A stretch of DNA of 64,000 nucleotides from Marinomonas pollencensis (GTDB lineage Bacteria > Pseudomonadota > Gammaproteobacteria > Pseudomonadales > Marinomonadaceae), in assembly GCF_003387375.1 (NCBI RefSeq), contig NZ_QUNG01000003.1, positions 307,180-371,179 on the forward strand, in the 5' to 3' direction. Below the pieces are notes generated by a model, which saw nothing but the letters and a program-made list of their open reading frames with translations, made no database searches and was not told where the DNA came from. Numbering within the stretch: position 1 is the first letter of the stretch; every line of letters starts with the position of its first letter. The translations under genes and the position numbers were made by a program. This document shows, one piece after another, positions 63,675 to 64,000 of this stretch.

Positions 63675-64000
63675 TCAACCGAGCCGCTGATTATGCTTGC
63701 TGTACCGCTTTCGTTGGTGAGCGTCACAATACTGATCAAGGGAGGCTGTTTGCCCGACTACCCTGCCCGTTCTGGCTTCAAATTCCGTGGCCATGCACAA
63801 CCAATTGTCGGATGATAGATTCAGGCGCTGTAAGATAGGCAGCAGGGATCCATCTATGGCACCCTTTTTCCCCTCTTTGATTGTACGGCCAGTTATGTCG
63901 ACCAACTCCAAATAATCTGTCAGTTTGAAAGGCAAACCATTGGGCATTTCCTGTCTAGGATTGCCGACAAATGGAAATAAGATTGTCGGTTGATTCGAGC
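63675..64000 (-). CDS. IS200-like (Y1 / REP-associated) transposase, C-terminal part
   Basis: The frame is open to the right edge, so the gene is cut by the window; the N-terminal part with the HuH and Tyr residues lies outside. The visible ~108 residues include FPFVGNPRQEMPNGLPFKLT, then DYLELVDITGRTIKEGKKGAI, LLPILQRLNLSSDNWL and CDAHQRKRYSK. This C-terminal pattern (GLPF.L.DYLELVDWTGR..) belongs to the large Y1-type transposases as I know them. The nearby repeats fit an association with such an element. Confidence 0.75.
   Translation of the reverse strand, partial: SNQPTILFPFVGNPRQEMPNGLPFKLTDYLELVDITGRTIKEGKKGAIDGSLLPILQRLNLSSDNWLCMATEFEARTGRVVGQTASLDQYCDAHQRKRYSKHNQRLG

Overview
The window reads as chromosome of a marine gammaproteobacterium, most likely an Oceanospirillales member close to Marinomonas. 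This is inferred from gene content and protein style: a fused MrpA/B antiporter operon, an Amt-GGDEF-EAL fusion, a Pseudomonas-like Fur and HemB, and the tmRNA tag ANDENYALAA. No database search was possible. Most of it is core housekeeping DNA. The accessory material lies mainly between about 28.7 and 37.5 kb, with a transposase end at the right edge.

Layout. 0-5 kb: the 5' part of a LigJ-type 4-oxalomesaconate hydratase, a Prx5 peroxiredoxin, a chemoreceptor and a MocR-type regulator. 5-11 kb: PilZ-like and DUF501 proteins, then the glycerol genes glpK, glpR and glpD, with palindromic GlpR-like operators but no glpF. 11-18 kb: a TSUP exporter, two GcvA-like LysR regulators, a 2OG-Fe(II) oxygenase, a long-form GAPDH, two small membrane/secreted proteins and a uridine-kinase-like protein. 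A strong candidate small RNA, with two hairpins carrying the same C-rich loop plus a terminator, lies at 12.73-12.92 kb. 18-28 kb: grpE-dnaK-dnaJ with sigma32-type promoters, recN with a LexA-like box, fur, bamE, an NSS transporter-ratA-rnfH operon, smpB and ssrA.

28.7-37.5 kb is the accessory region. The 3' end of ssrA is duplicated as an exact 66-bp direct repeat bracketing a very small (about 3.2 kb) integrative element. The element is one tight operon: a truncated S24 repressor remnant, an AT-rich membrane protein, a tyrosine integrase and a second AT-rich membrane protein. Beyond it come a decayed alkylsulfatase gene, three tandem copies of an 80-residue secreted protein with its own promoter, leader hairpin and terminator, a lipoprotein, a Yip1-family membrane protein and a nearly gene-free stretch with a long imperfect hairpin.

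37.5-64 kb: a complete Mrp Na+(K+)/H+ antiporter operon (AB fusion, C, D, E, F, G); a divergent tubulin/FtsZ-superfamily GTPase of unknown role; the Amt-PAS-GGDEF-EAL protein; ppx; rho; a flavin reductase; yfcL; mqo; a CBS protein; hslO; yheS; hemB; ppk1; an ACT-domain protein; and the C-terminal end of an IS200-like (Y1/REP-associated) transposase next to short direct repeats. ppx and ppk1 are both present, so polyphosphate can be made and degraded.

The items most worth a second look are the tubulin-like GTPase, the ssrA mini-element with its two unknown membrane proteins, the three-copy secreted protein cassette, and the two-hairpin small RNA candidate.
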